DNA of 64,000 nt from Chromatiales bacterium (GCA_020351875.1 CP070671.1:70910-134909); one strand, 5' to 3'; counted from the first letter of the stretch, positions 32,197 through 41,286 are shown. The notes: generated by a model from the letters alone, not told the origin. Numbers and translations: made by a program.

Positions 32197-32691
32197 ATGC
32201 GTAAACTTATTTTTTATACAGAAGGATCGACGCCGCAGCAGACGACACTCGTGATGGCAGGTGCAATCATCGCCGTGGCAAAGTCGCGAACCGCCCAAGG
32301 TTCGAGCAATATCACCGTAAACTACGCGAACACAGGCCGCGCCAACTTCCAGATCGATAGAACGGAAAGTCGTGGCCGCCATCTCGAGCCTGACAGCGAC
32401 GTCATCGACTTCGGTAAGGAGGATGACGCAAGCGCAGAATTCACCGTGACGAATCAGGGTTGCGCTGCCGGCAAGTTGACGATCCTGAAAAGCGGACTGC
32501 ACGAAGACAAGCTTGCGCTTCAGGGTGGCCCATTCACCGTCGAACCCGGCGAACGCAAGGTGGTACGCCTGCAATGGCCCAATGAAAGCTTCTTTCTCGG
32601 CGCTCGCGACGTGACCTTGCTGATCCGCCAGGATGACGCCACGATCGACAATGTCGTCGTGCGCTGGGCGGGTCTGTCACTGTTGCCCTGA
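32197..32691 (+). CDS. Hypothetical protein with Ig-like beta-sandwich domain
   Basis: A 164-residue protein, start ATG 32197 with AGGGG about 8 bases upstream. I do not recognise a named family. Residues 5-60 hold a short hydrophobic stretch (LVMAGAIIAVAKS) that could be an uncleaved signal or membrane segment. The rest (VIDFGKEDDASAEFTVTNQG, GPFTVEPGERKVVRLQW, DVTLLIRQDD) resembles a beta-sandwich of the kind found in anchor-D/MSP-like structural domains. It may interact with the membrane protein encoded next. No function is assigned. Confidence 0.6.
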   Translation: MRKLIFYTEGSTPQQTTLVMAGAIIAVAKSRTAQGSSNITVNYANTGRANFQIDRTESRGRHLEPDSDVIDFGKEDDASAEFTVTNQGCAAGKLTILKSGLHEDKLALQGGPFTVEPGERKVVRLQWPNESFFLGARDVTLLIRQDDATIDNVVVRWAGLSLLP

Positions 32692-32845
32692 CAAGCACGG
32701 GTCAGTCACAACTTCAATGACTTGCTACGGTCCGACCCCGTGGACCGCGGGGCACCTGCCTGACAGGGCATGTGACGTAGTTCACACTTCGGGTGCCGCA
32801 CTTCGCGATAAAAGTAATAGCAGCTTCGCTGGCGATCGCACGTTG

Positions 32846-33583
32846 ATGACTGGGCCTGGCATTGTGAGCGAGACAACGACACATTTTGGAATCCGCGCCG
32901 ATCTAAACGGCGATGGGCAACTCACTGTCGCCGACCTCCCCGAGTGGCTGGTGGAAGCGTTCTTCGTACCGGGTGAATGGTTCATCCGCGCGGCTATCAC
33001 TTATGCCTCGCCGCTCGCCGATTTTGTCGGCGTCGATGCGGGTGACTACGGCGGAACGCTTTCCGGTGTCATATCTGCCGTCGTGTGGTTGCTGGGCGCC
33101 AGACTAATAATGTCGGTCTACCGGGCGGCCCGGTATTTCAACCTCGCGCTCACGCACAGGCTCGCCCAAGCGTACCAGGAGGCCCTGCGCCGGATGCGCG
33201 TCAGCGTCGCGCTGCTTGGGTACTGGCTGCGCCGTTTATTGCACAGGGAGCGCCCGGATCGTGATGCCGTGGTCGTTCCCGAGGAACTGGAAATCAGCGA
33301 CCAGGAATTGCGGGCCCTGCATCTGCACGCCGAACTCCAGCCGGGTTATGCGCTGGTCCTCAGCGAAGTAGCGGCAGCGCTCGACCTCCACCGGTACGAG
33401 ACGCGGCGCGTGCTGGAACGTCTGTTACAACTGCGCCTTCTGACCGCGACCCTCGGCGGTGGCGACGGTGAAAATTCCTATACGCTGACCCGTGTCGGAA
33501 GGGCATTCCTGATGTTCCAGGACGGCTCCTCACGCGAGGCAAACACCCGGTCGGCGCTGACCCCCGGAATCGAACCAAGCTAG
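32846..33583 (+). CDS. Unrecognised membrane protein with EF-hand-like loop and winged-helix-like C-terminus
   Basis: About 245 residues from the ATG at 32846 (an upstream start in the same frame is possible but lacks a ribosome site). Residues 19-30 read DLNGDGQLTVAD, a 12-residue EF-hand/dockerin-type calcium loop with Asp at positions 1, 5 and 12. A hydrophobic segment (LSGVISAVVWLLGARLIMSV) follows near residue 75. The C-terminal 75 residues (LVLSEVAAALDLHRYETRRV, LERLLQLRLL, then YTLTRVGRAFL) look like a winged-helix domain. The combination suggests a membrane sensor or structural protein, but no family was recognised. Confidence 0.6.
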   Translation: MTGPGIVSETTTHFGIRADLNGDGQLTVADLPEWLVEAFFVPGEWFIRAAITYASPLADFVGVDAGDYGGTLSGVISAVVWLLGARLIMSVYRAARYFNLALTHRLAQAYQEALRRMRVSVALLGYWLRRLLHRERPDRDAVVVPEELEISDQELRALHLHAELQPGYALVLSEVAAALDLHRYETRRVLERLLQLRLLTATLGGGDGENSYTLTRVGRAFLMFQDGSSREANTRSALTPGIEPS

Positions 33584-33830
33584 CCAGTTGCTCGACTTCA
33601 GACGGCCACCCTCCCGCGCAAGCTGATGGGCCCGCGCGAGCGGGACAGGGCCTAAGCGCTGCCATTTTTGGCCGCAAAACCGGCTTCCAAAGATTTCCTG
33701 GCAAGCGTAAAGTCAAAAAACAAGCTTGCATATAGAGACTTAGCGTGGTCCGACCCCATGAGCGCATGAGCGGTAACATTCGGCCAATTCCGGTTATTCA
33801 CGACCTGTTTAAGGAACGCTACACAACGCC

Positions 33831-34973
33831 ATGAGAATTTCCAGCGCATTGCGCCTCACCGTCTTGTGTCTCGCGTCGGCCGCGTTTAGCACGACGGCAA
33901 ACCGGGTTCAGGCGGGTTCCCATACGGACACAGTCTCGGGTGCCAGCCCGGAAGCCCCTGTGATAGACCACAGCAAAGAACTGCCGGTGCGCCTGATTCC
34001 GAATATTCCACCGGCCGCCGAAGCTTATTACGCACCGGACAACTATCACTTTATTGCGCAGGCGCGAGATCCGGATGCCCAGCAGGCTGGCGACAGTCGG
34101 ATCGGCGGCGCGCTGACCTATATCTTTACCGATGATGGAAAATTGACCCGCCGCATCAATGACCGTGGCCAGGACGCGTGCTCGTACTTTTTCCCGGATC
34201 AGCAGCGTGTTATCTGGACATCGACCAGGGACAACATGGACATGCCACTCGGCAACTGGTCGGACCCCAAGGACTATCCGCGCGGCGCGGAATTGTACAC
34301 CTCTGACCTGTACGGAAATGACGTCGTTCGGCTCACGAACAACAAATGGTACGACGCTGAGGTCACGGTCTCGCCGAACGGTGAATGGATCGTGTTCACG
34401 CGGCAGATCGACGGCAACGCGAACCTGTGGCGCATGCGCGCGGATGGCAGCGACGAACAGCAGATTACCTTCACCGAAGACTGGCAGCCGGGCGCGCCCT
34501 TCTATATGCCGGACAATGAGACCATCCTTTTTCAGGCCTGGCGCGCCAGTGAATACGGCAAGATCCGGCCGACGCCGATGACCGTGTTCACGATCAAGGC
34601 CGACGGGACCGAACTCACCCAGCGCACCTTCACGCGTAACATGCACTGGGGGCCGGCACCGGCCGGTGATGGACGCCACTATTTGTACACGACGGTAATC
34701 GACGGTAACAACTGGGAGCTGTTCCTGGGCGACCTGGCTGGCGGCGAACCACTACGGCTGACCTATAACACCGGTTTCGACGGCATGAAGTCGTTCTCGA
34801 AGGACAGCAGGAAGATGCTGTTCGTGCGGGTCGCGAATGAAGGTAACGCGCTGTTTACCCACGTGATGGACCTGTCATCGCTGAACCTCGGTGCGGAGAA
34901 TTACCAGGGTGTTCCGGATACGCCGGTGCCGGACGATGCGGTGCTGGTTACCGACTTCACGGTCGAGCGGTAA
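33831..34973 (+). CDS. Exported WD40-like (PD40/TolB-type) beta-propeller protein
   Basis: A 380-residue protein with a signal peptide (MRISSALRLTVLCLASAAFS, cleavage near QAG). The mature part has repeated blades of the TolB/PD40 type: DVVRLTNNKWYDAEVTVSPNG, LWRMRADGSDEQQITFTED, FTIKADGTELTQRTF and LAGGEPLRLTYNTGFDG. These propellers bind peptides, ligands or other proteins in the periplasm. It faces the SDR at 34982 and is separated from it by 8 bases. It is preceded by a 247-base gap (33584-33830) with no recognisable gene but a short repeat (GGTCCGACCCC at 33747) also seen at 32729. Confidence 0.78.
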   Translation: MRISSALRLTVLCLASAAFSTTANRVQAGSHTDTVSGASPEAPVIDHSKELPVRLIPNIPPAAEAYYAPDNYHFIAQARDPDAQQAGDSRIGGALTYIFTDDGKLTRRINDRGQDACSYFFPDQQRVIWTSTRDNMDMPLGNWSDPKDYPRGAELYTSDLYGNDVVRLTNNKWYDAEVTVSPNGEWIVFTRQIDGNANLWRMRADGSDEQQITFTEDWQPGAPFYMPDNETILFQAWRASEYGKIRPTPMTVFTIKADGTELTQRTFTRNMHWGPAPAGDGRHYLYTTVIDGNNWELFLGDLAGGEPLRLTYNTGFDGMKSFSKDSRKMLFVRVANEGNALFTHVMDLSSLNLGAENYQGVPDTPVPDDAVLVTDFTVER

Positions 34974-34981
34974 CGCCAGGC

Positions 34982-35734
34982 TCAGAAGTTGACGATCGCG
35001 CCACCGTCCACGTTGAAGCCCACGCCGGAGACGAAGTCCGCGTCGTCTGACGCCAGGAACAACGCAGCTTCGGCCACGTCTTCCGGCTGGCCCAGGCGGC
35101 CGACCGGGGCCTTTTCTTCCCAGTAAGCGCGAAACTCCGGGTCCTGGAAGAAAGGTTCCGACAGGCCCGTCACGATTGCGCCGGGTTGCAGGTAGTTCAC
35201 CGTGATCTGGTACTTGCCGAGGTCCACGGCCATCGCCTTGGTGAGGCCGGCAACGGCGTGCTTCGACGTGCCGTAGGCACACAGGCCCGGGCCCGCCATG
35301 TCCGACATGATGGAGCCCACGTTAATGATGCGCCCGCGGCCGCGCTGGCGGATGTGAGGCACGGCCGCGCGGGAGATCCGGAAGATGGAATTCACGTTCA
35401 CGTCCATCACCCGATCCCAGGTGTCGTCGTCCGTGGATTCGAAATCGGCGCCCACCGCAATGCCGGCGTTGTTCATCAGGATATCGATGCCGCCGAAGGC
35501 TTCGACCGCGCCATCGACGATGCGCTGAGGCGCGTCGTGGTCCGTCACGTCGATTTCCAGCGTGCGCGCGTGGTCATAGTCGTCGAACTGGTCCACCAGG
35601 TTCTGATCCGGCAGGTCGACCAGGAACACCTTCGCACCGTGCTGCAGGAACAGGATGGCGGTGGCCCGGCCGATACCACTGGCCGCGCCCGTGATGATGG
35701 CTACCTTGCCGCTCAGCTTCTGTGACTCACTCAT
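34982..35734 (-). CDS. Short-chain dehydrogenase/reductase
   Basis: About 250 residues. It has TGAASGIGRA, a Asp-containing VDLPDQN after strand 2 (NAD preference), NNAGIAVGADF, the IMSDMAGPG region with the Ser, YGTSK and a C-terminal VSGVGFNVDGGAIVNF. The ATG at 35734 is favoured because GGAGG lies about 9 bases upstream; an earlier in-frame start has no such site. It belongs to the catabolic island and lies downstream of the second TonB receptor, but a hairpin at 35765 probably separates the two transcripts. Alcohol/ketone oxidation of a pathway intermediate is the general role. Confidence 0.85.
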   Translation of the reverse strand: MSESQKLSGKVAIITGAASGIGRATAILFLQHGAKVFLVDLPDQNLVDQFDDYDHARTLEIDVTDHDAPQRIVDGAVEAFGGIDILMNNAGIAVGADFESTDDDTWDRVMDVNVNSIFRISRAAVPHIRQRGRGRIINVGSIMSDMAGPGLCAYGTSKHAVAGLTKAMAVDLGKYQITVNYLQPGAIVTGLSEPFFQDPEFRAYWEEKAPVGRLGQPEDVAEAALFLASDDADFVSGVGFNVDGGAIVNF

Positions 35735-35764
35735 CGTGGTACACCCTCCGGGCAACGGATAAAG

Positions 35765-35788
35765 AGAGGCCGGCTAACGCCGGCCTCT
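35765..35788 (-). terminator. Hairpin terminator after TonB receptor 2
   Basis: AGAGGCCGGC pairs perfectly with GCCGGCCTCT around a 4-base loop (TAAC). On the minus strand, the hairpin is followed by CTTTATCC, a short T-containing tail. It lies 28 bases beyond the stop of the TonB receptor gene (35816) and just before the SDR gene's ribosome site, so it could terminate or attenuate transcription into the SDR gene. Confidence 0.6.
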
Positions 35789-35815
35789 TAACTGCATGAA
35801 GCCGCCGCAACGGAG

Positions 35816-38221
35816 CTACAGGCTCACCCCCACCTCGATGCCATAGGTACGCGGCGGGGCATAGGTCGAGAAGGTCCAAAGCCCGCCCACGTACTGCGAC
35901 GCGTTGCGGTAGGTCGTGTCGTTCAGGTTCTTGCCGAACAGGGATACGAACCACTTCTCGCTGCGGTGCGTATACGTGACACTCGCATCCACCAGCCAGT
36001 GTTCCTCGATCTCCGTGTTGAACTGCGACAACACTTGGTCACCCTCGATCGCGTAGTAGAACGTGCTCTCATCCTCATAGTACACACCGGCGATAGCGCG
36101 GAAATTGCCGATGTTGGCCCAGTCGTAGCTGTAGGTCAGATCAAAGCCCATGGTCCACTCGGGTGCGCGGGTCACGTCTTCGCCGTCCAAATTCGCCGAC
36201 CCCGGCGTACTCAGGTCGACGTCCAATTCAAATTCGTCGTACTCAGTATCCAGGTAACCGATATTGAAGTTCAACTCCAGGTCATCCAGCAGGATGAAAG
36301 TTCCTTCTGTTTCCACGCCCCACGCAGTCACCTCCGCGGCGTTGAACACCACCGTCTCTTGAAAAAGGCCCAGTGTTTGAATCACTGCCCGCTGCATGTC
36401 GTCATACTCCACATAGAAGATCGCGGAGTTCAGCCGCAGGCGATCGTCAAAGCCGTCCCACTTGACCCCCAGTTCAAAGGAGTCCGCTTCTTCCGGATCG
36501 TAGCGGATTGCCTGTAGTGGCTGCGGAATGCCCGAGCCGGCCTGATCGCTATAACCACCGCTCTTGAAGCCATGAGAAAAACTGAAGTACGCGTACAGGT
36601 CGTCAGTGAACTGGTTCGAGATCAGGGCTCGATAGGTAGGCTCGTCCCATTGCTCCTGGTCCGTCTGGCAATCGAAAGCGGCGGGGTCCGGGTTACACGG
36701 AAACTGCCCCGTGTTATTCGGGTCGAAGGGATAGTCGTCCGGGGTCCGGCCGTATGCAACGATGGGTGTGGCCGGACGGGAGAAGAACTTCTTCTCCTCG
36801 GTGGTGAAACGAATGCCACCAGCAAACTGCCAGGTTTCCGCGAAATCATAGGTCAGATCGAAAAAGCCCGCGTAGGACTTCAGATCCTGGTTGTTGGTAA
36901 TAATCCGTGGGTTGTCGTTATCGAGCACGCCGGGAACGCCAGTCCCAAACAGGTCCAGCAACCCGAGGTACTGCAGCACGTTGAAACTCGTTTCATCCTT
37001 TTGATAGAACGCGCCGGCGACGAAGTTCAACGGGCCGTCGAAGTCGGACGCCACGCGAATTTCCTGCTGCCAGGTTTCCCGCTTGTCGTCGCGGGTGGCG
37101 TCGAAAATCGATCCGAGCACCTCGCCGGCGTAGCTGCTGGGCAACCTTGAATCCTGGTCCCGGTATCCGGTGACCGAAGTCACATCGAAATTGCCAATCT
37201 CCCAGTCGATATTGAGGTAGTAGCCATCAATATTGATCTTGTGGCCCTCGGACATCTGCAGGCCATCGTCCCGGTTACTGACGCCGGCCTGTTTGAGCGG
37301 GTCGCCCGACGTCACGCCGGGGAAGCCGATAAGATTAAAGGCCTGGTTTGATGTCGGGTCAGTTTCATTCACTGCCGGCGGCGAGTCACCGTCATCATCC
37401 AGGTACTCATACTGGAACAGGATGTCCAGGGTCTCGGTGGGGGTCCACAGCAGCTTGGCGCGAGCCGAAATCGCGTCGACCCCGCCGATTTCGGAACGGT
37501 CACCGATTACCGGATTGCCGTCGAAGCCGGGACCCGGGCTGTTCTTGCCATTCTTGTAATAGCCGTCGCTGTCCTGTGACATCGCGGCTAGCCGGAACGC
37601 GAGCCGATCCTCGATGATCGGCACGTTCACCGCGCCCCGGAGTTCCGTGCGGCCGTGATTGCCGAACAGCACGGACGCGTCAGTTGCGAACCCGTCAAAG
37701 TTTGGTCGCTTGGTGCGCACGCTAACCACACCCGCCGTGGTGTTCTTGCCGAACAGGGTACCCTGGGGACCGCGCAGGATTTCAACCTGCTCGATGTCGT
37801 AAGGCTCGAGCAACTGCGTCTGCATGTGGGGTACGACGAAGTCGTCTACCAGCACACCCACCGGCGGCTCCCAGTAGACCAGAATGTCGGTCTGTGAAGC
37901 ACCGCGCATTGCGAAGCCGGCCGCATTGAAGCCGGTGATCTGCGCGGCGGAGAAGTTCGGCACCTTCAGCGCCACGTCACCGATGTTGAAGGCAAACAGG
38001 TCCTTGAAGCCCTGCTCGTCGATCGCGGTCACCGCAACGGGCGTGGTCTGAATATCCGTCTCACGGCGGGTCGCGCGGACGAATATCTCCTCCATACCCT
38101 GGCTGGATCCGGACTCCTGTGCCTGGACCGGTTGCGTGACTGGCAACAGCAAGGTCGCGAGTGCGCCGAGAACTACGCTGCGCAAAAAGAATTTGCGCGA
38201 CTGGGTCGTCTGTACTGACAT
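35816..38221 (-). CDS. TonB-dependent outer-membrane receptor
   Basis: About 801 residues. Signal region: SVQTTQSRKFFLRSVVLGAL with a cleavable PVQAQ site. Plug domain: GMEEIFVRATRRETDIQTTP, then LRGPQGTLFGKNTTAGVVSV. Barrel: several aromatic-girdle strands with YAYFSFSHGFKSGG near residue 560, and a C-terminal GIEVGVSL. The ATG at 38221 directly before this signal region has GGGGGA upstream and is preferred to one at 38245. Homologous in layout to the receptor at 8960 (both carry the plug motif and FSVYGRNL/FVSLFGKNL barrel ends), so the two may take up related large substrates. The 23-base motif at 38305 and an operator-like copy at 38335 precede it. Confidence 0.9.
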   Translation of the reverse strand: MSVQTTQSRKFFLRSVVLGALATLLLPVTQPVQAQESGSSQGMEEIFVRATRRETDIQTTPVAVTAIDEQGFKDLFAFNIGDVALKVPNFSAAQITGFNAAGFAMRGASQTDILVYWEPPVGVLVDDFVVPHMQTQLLEPYDIEQVEILRGPQGTLFGKNTTAGVVSVRTKRPNFDGFATDASVLFGNHGRTELRGAVNVPIIEDRLAFRLAAMSQDSDGYYKNGKNSPGPGFDGNPVIGDRSEIGGVDAISARAKLLWTPTETLDILFQYEYLDDDGDSPPAVNETDPTSNQAFNLIGFPGVTSGDPLKQAGVSNRDDGLQMSEGHKINIDGYYLNIDWEIGNFDVTSVTGYRDQDSRLPSSYAGEVLGSIFDATRDDKRETWQQEIRVASDFDGPLNFVAGAFYQKDETSFNVLQYLGLLDLFGTGVPGVLDNDNPRIITNNQDLKSYAGFFDLTYDFAETWQFAGGIRFTTEEKKFFSRPATPIVAYGRTPDDYPFDPNNTGQFPCNPDPAAFDCQTDQEQWDEPTYRALISNQFTDDLYAYFSFSHGFKSGGYSDQAGSGIPQPLQAIRYDPEEADSFELGVKWDGFDDRLRLNSAIFYVEYDDMQRAVIQTLGLFQETVVFNAAEVTAWGVETEGTFILLDDLELNFNIGYLDTEYDEFELDVDLSTPGSANLDGEDVTRAPEWTMGFDLTYSYDWANIGNFRAIAGVYYEDESTFYYAIEGDQVLSQFNTEIEEHWLVDASVTYTHRSEKWFVSLFGKNLNDTTYRNASQYVGGLWTFSTYAPPRTYGIEVGVSL

Positions 38222-38304
38222 CGATTTTTCCCCCGGTAGAGCCATCTGCGGTTATGGCATTGCCGGCTTCCGGGACCCCATCGCCCGGTGCCGGTCTGTC
38301 GTCG

Positions 38305-38327
38305 AAAAAACTTTAACGTTATTCAAG
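38305..38327 (-). promoter_or_regulatory. Conserved upstream motif of TonB receptor gene, copy 2
   Basis: Minus strand reads CTTGAATAACGTTAAAGTTT followed by TTT; 19 of 23 positions match the motif at 11245. It lies about 85 bases before the receptor start. The motif's TTGAAT could also serve as a -35 element, but no convincing -10 was seen at fixed spacing in both copies. Confidence 0.5.
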
Positions 38328-38334
38328 ATAAAAA

Positions 38335-38350
38335 AGCAAACCAGACTGTT
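38335..38350 (-). promoter_or_regulatory. Operator-like sequence, weaker copy
   Basis: On the minus strand, AACAGTCTGGTTTGCT. It keeps the first half-site AACAGTC and the T-rich second half of the palindrome family, matching copy 1 at 12 or 13 of 16 positions. It lies close to the TonB-receptor motif, which suggests it serves the leftward receptor gene while copy 3 serves the oxygenase gene. Confidence 0.4.
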
Positions 38351-38446
38351 TTTCGTCAACCCAACGAACCGGCGCCCTGCCCGCCGTGGCCTGCAGATCC
38401 AGTGTAGCGAATTGACCACAAAGACGGGTACACGAATTTGCGACAA

Positions 38447-38462
38447 AACAGTCAGCCTTGTC
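38447..38462. promoter_or_regulatory. Candidate operator palindrome, copy 3
   Basis: AACAGTCAGCCTTGTC, about 60 bases before the GTG start of the second Rieske oxygenase. Like the other copies it has an upstream A-rich run and a T-rich tail. The first half AACAGTCAG is identical to copies 1 and 2; the right half has two changes. Confidence 0.55.
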
Positions 38463-38523
38463 TTTTTTTCGACCCTATATTAGCCTGAAGCTGCGACTCT
38501 CGCTTTTTAAAGAGGCATAGCCC

Positions 38524-39885
38524 GTGGCCTACAAGTTCAGCGAAGGCTGGTCCGTTAACACTTCTGCACCGTCCGATTCCCTCGAGGCGAAAGTCGCCTA
38601 CATCGACAACGGCACCGAACGCCTCGGTCCCGAACGCTACTACGCCAGGGAATGGATGGAGCGTGAATGGGAACGCCTGTGGACCCGCACCTGGCTCATC
38701 GCCGGCGTGGTATCCGACGTGGCGGAACCGGGTGATTACCTGACCTTCGACGTCGGCCGCGAGAGCTTCATCGTCACGCGCACCGATGACGACGAGATCA
38801 AGGCCTTTTACAACGTGTGCCCCCACCGGGGTAACTGGCTGGTCCACAACGACTTCGGATCGCTGCCGCGCTTTACCTGCTCATTCCATTCCTGGCAGTT
38901 CGGGCTCGACGGCAAACTGCAGCACATCACGGACGAGGACACCTTCCGTCCCGAGGTCATCGCTCACCGCCCCTGCTTGCGCGCGGTGCGCTGCGAAACG
39001 CGCGCCGGGATCATTTTCATCAACATGGATGACGACGCCGGGCCGCTGGACGAGTTCATCGGCCTGCCCCCCGGTTACCTGGAGCAGTATCACCTGGACC
39101 AGATGCACGTGGTTCGGCATCAGATCAGCGAATGGGCGGCGAACTGGAAGACCGGCGTCGACGCTTTCTACGAAACCTATCACCTGCACGCAGTGCATCC
39201 CCAGACGCAGACCGTGATGAACGACATGAACGTGCAGTGCGACCTGTACCCGAACGGTTTCAGCCGCATGATCGTGCCCCTGGCGGCCAAGAGCGGCCGG
39301 GTGTCTGACCAGGAGGGTGTGGATGAAGGCCTGGCCTACATGATGCAGGAAGCGGGCATGGATCCGAACGAATACCACGGCTCCGCCGCCGAGGTTCGCA
39401 CGACCATCCAGAAAGCCAAGCGGGAACGTGGCAAGCGTTGCGGCATCGACTACTCCGAGCTGGTGGATGGGCAGCTCACCGACAGCTGGGCCACGGGCAT
39501 CTTTCCAAACGTGCAGATCGGTTTGCATGCAGAGGGCGCATTCCTGATGCGTTTCCTGCCGCATCCCACCGACCCGGAACGCTTCTACTACAACACCATG
39601 ACCCTGTGGCGGCCCTGTGACGACCCGAGCTACAACGTGCCCGGCTGGATGGGCCTGCCGGAAGGCACGGACGTGTCAGGGGAAGCCAGGCCGGACATCG
39701 AGCGCACCGCTGTGCACGAGCCGCCGAACCTGGGCGAAGTGCTGGACCAGGACTCGGAGCTGTTACCCGTGGTGCAGAAGGGCGTGCGCTCGAAAGCCTT
39801 CGAAGGCCCGCTCTGGGGCGAACAGGAGCAGCGGCTCAGGCATTTTCACACGGAGCTGGACCGCTACCTCGCACGCGAGAAATAG
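38524..39885 (+). CDS. Rieske non-haem iron oxygenase, alpha subunit
   Basis: A 453-residue oxygenase alpha subunit. The Rieske centre is CPHRGNWLVHND...CSFHSW at about residues 100-125, and the iron site is FYETYHLHAVHP (His-x4-His) near residue 218. It is longer than the protein at 24515, with an extended C-terminal region. The start is a GTG at 38524 after an AGAGG-like site. It is alone on its strand and convergent with the thiolase at 39954, with a shared terminator hairpin between. Hydroxylation of the island's substrate is likely; electron donor unknown, possibly the ferredoxin at 2748. Confidence 0.89.
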   Translation: MAYKFSEGWSVNTSAPSDSLEAKVAYIDNGTERLGPERYYAREWMEREWERLWTRTWLIAGVVSDVAEPGDYLTFDVGRESFIVTRTDDDEIKAFYNVCPHRGNWLVHNDFGSLPRFTCSFHSWQFGLDGKLQHITDEDTFRPEVIAHRPCLRAVRCETRAGIIFINMDDDAGPLDEFIGLPPGYLEQYHLDQMHVVRHQISEWAANWKTGVDAFYETYHLHAVHPQTQTVMNDMNVQCDLYPNGFSRMIVPLAAKSGRVSDQEGVDEGLAYMMQEAGMDPNEYHGSAAEVRTTIQKAKRERGKRCGIDYSELVDGQLTDSWATGIFPNVQIGLHAEGAFLMRFLPHPTDPERFYYNTMTLWRPCDDPSYNVPGWMGLPEGTDVSGEARPDIERTAVHEPPNLGEVLDQDSELLPVVQKGVRSKAFEGPLWGEQEQRLRHFHTELDRYLAREK

Positions 39886-39904
39886 CCGGCTGAAGGCAGA
39901 AACG

Positions 39905-39943
39905 AAAACGCCCTGGCCGCTAAGGTATTGCGGGGAGGGCGTT
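39905..39943. terminator. Bidirectional hairpin terminator
   Basis: AACGCCCT (39907-39914) pairs with AGGGCGTT (39936-39943); inside, CCGC pairs with GCGG across a 9-base loop. Read leftward, the stem is followed by TTTTCGTTTC, a good tail for the thiolase gene at 39954; read rightward it is followed by GCTGTTT. It lies in the 68-base convergent gap between the Rieske and thiolase genes. Confidence 0.7.
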
Positions 39944-39953
39944 GCTGTTTGCG

Positions 39954-41138
39954 TCACGCGACCTCGAACAGCCCGGCCGCGCCCATGCCGCCGCCGACGC
40001 ACATCGTAACCACCACGTATTTCACGCCACGACGTTTACCCTCGATCAGCGCGTGACCCACGCAACGCGTGCCGGTCATGCCGTAAGGGTGGCCAATCGC
40101 AATTGCACCACCGTTCACGTTCAGCAGGTCGTTCGGAATGCCCAGGGTGTCCCGGCAGTACAGCACCTGCACCGCGAAGGCCTCGTTCAGTTCCCACAGG
40201 CCGATGTCGTCCATGGTCAGCCCCTGCTGTTCCAGCAGCTTCGGCACCGCGTACACCGGGCCGATGCCCATGATCTCCGGCGCGCAACCGGCCACCGCCA
40301 CGCCGCGGTAATAACCCAGCGGTTCGATGCCCCGCTGTTCCGCGAGCTTTGCATCCATCACCACGCTGGCGGCGGCGCCGTCGGACAGCTGGCAGGCGTT
40401 GCCGGCGGTCACGGTGCCGTTTTCCCGGACCGCTTTCAGGCTTTGCAAACCTTCCAGCGTCGTGCCCGGGCGGTTGCCTTCGTCTTTATCCAGTGTCACG
40501 GCCTGCTCCGATATTTGGCCGGTGTCACGATCTTTCACGAGCTTGACGCTGGGCAATTTCACGATCTCGGCATCCATGCGCCCGGCTTCCTGCGCGGCCG
40601 CGCATCGCTGCTGGCTCTGCAACGCAAACTCGTCCTGCTGCTCGCGGGTGATGCCGAAACGCGCGGCCACCACCTCGGCCGTGTCGAGCACCGGCATGTA
40701 CGCGTGCTCGGCGTGCTTCAGCACCAGGGGGTCGGGTTCGTTGAAGGCCCAGTCATAGGCGCGGTCCTGCACCAGGCTCACCGATTCCTGGCCACCTGCG
40801 ACCACCACCGACATCCCGTCCTGCATGATCTGCCGCGCGCCGGCCGCAATGGTCATCAGGCCTGACGAACACTGGCGATCCAGGGTCATGCCGGGCACCG
40901 TGTCCGGCAGGCCCGCCGCCAGGCCTGACATGCGGGCGAGATTCCAGCCGGCGGTCCCCGAGGGCAGAGCGGTGCCGACCAGCACGTCGTCCACCTCGTC
41001 CGGCGCGACGCCCGCCCGCTCGATCGCGGCCCGAATCGCGTGCCCGGTGAGCGTGGGCGAGCGGGTATTGTTGAAAGCGCCCTTGTAGGCCCGGCCGATC
41101 GGCGTGCGGGCGACGGCAGCAATAACCACGTCTGTCAT
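39954..41138 (-). CDS. Acetyl-CoA acetyltransferase / 3-ketoacyl-CoA thiolase
   Basis: About 394 residues of a classical thiolase: nucleophile motif [10 protein letters not shown] near residue 90, [19 protein letters not shown] with the catalytic His, and the C-terminal [16 protein letters not shown] with the second Cys. The ATG at 41138 has GAGGTT upstream and gives the standard [14 protein letters not shown] opening; an earlier ATG would add an unlikely tail. In the pathway it could play the FadA5/FadA6 role of thiolysis of a 3-keto intermediate. It is the most conventional of the four thiolase-fold proteins in this window. Confidence 0.92.
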   Translation of the reverse strand: MTDVVIAAVARTPIGRAYKGAFNNTRSPTLTGHAIRAAIERAGVAPDEVDDVLVGTALPSGTAGWNLARMSGLAAGLPDTVPGMTLDRQCSSGLMTIAAGARQIMQDGMSVVVAGGQESVSLVQDRAYDWAFNEPDPLVLKHAEHAYMPVLDTAEVVAARFGITREQQDEFALQSQQRCAAAQEAGRMDAEIVKLPSVKLVKDRDTGQISEQAVTLDKDEGNRPGTTLEGLQSLKAVRENGTVTAGNACQLSDGAAASVVMDAKLAEQRGIEPLGYYRGVAVAGCAPEIMGIGPVYAVPKLLEQQGLTMDDIGLWELNEAFAVQVLYCRDTLGIPNDLLNVNGGAIAIGHPYGMTGTRCVGHALIEGKRRGVKYVVVTMCVGGGMGAAGLFEVA

Positions 41139-41286
41139 TGTCGGAACCTCGGTCTGCGGCTGGATTCGCGTGGGCCGGTGAGTGTACTCCAGCCCCGGGG
41201 GCAGCTGGGGGCAAAGCACAAAACCGGCAGGCGCCGGCGATCCGGCAGACTAGAATCGACATCGAAGCAACTGATCGGGAGCTGAC

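Larger units (their letters stand above)
38222..38523. other. Divergent regulatory region between TonB receptor 2 and Rieske oxygenase 2
   Basis: A 302-base stretch with no gene. It contains the second TonB-receptor motif (38305-38327), a minus-strand palindrome-like copy (38335-38350) and the palindrome copy 3 (38447-38462). The remaining bases include A/T-rich runs but nothing else that I recognise. Confidence 0.55.

Noticed and set aside
33560..33600. Minus-strand TTGGTTCGATTCCGGGG resembling a tRNA T-arm
   Set aside because: The loop TTCGATT and one stem strand are there, but the opposing strand does not pair (GCTTG against CCGGG), and no acceptor or anticodon arm can be built around it.
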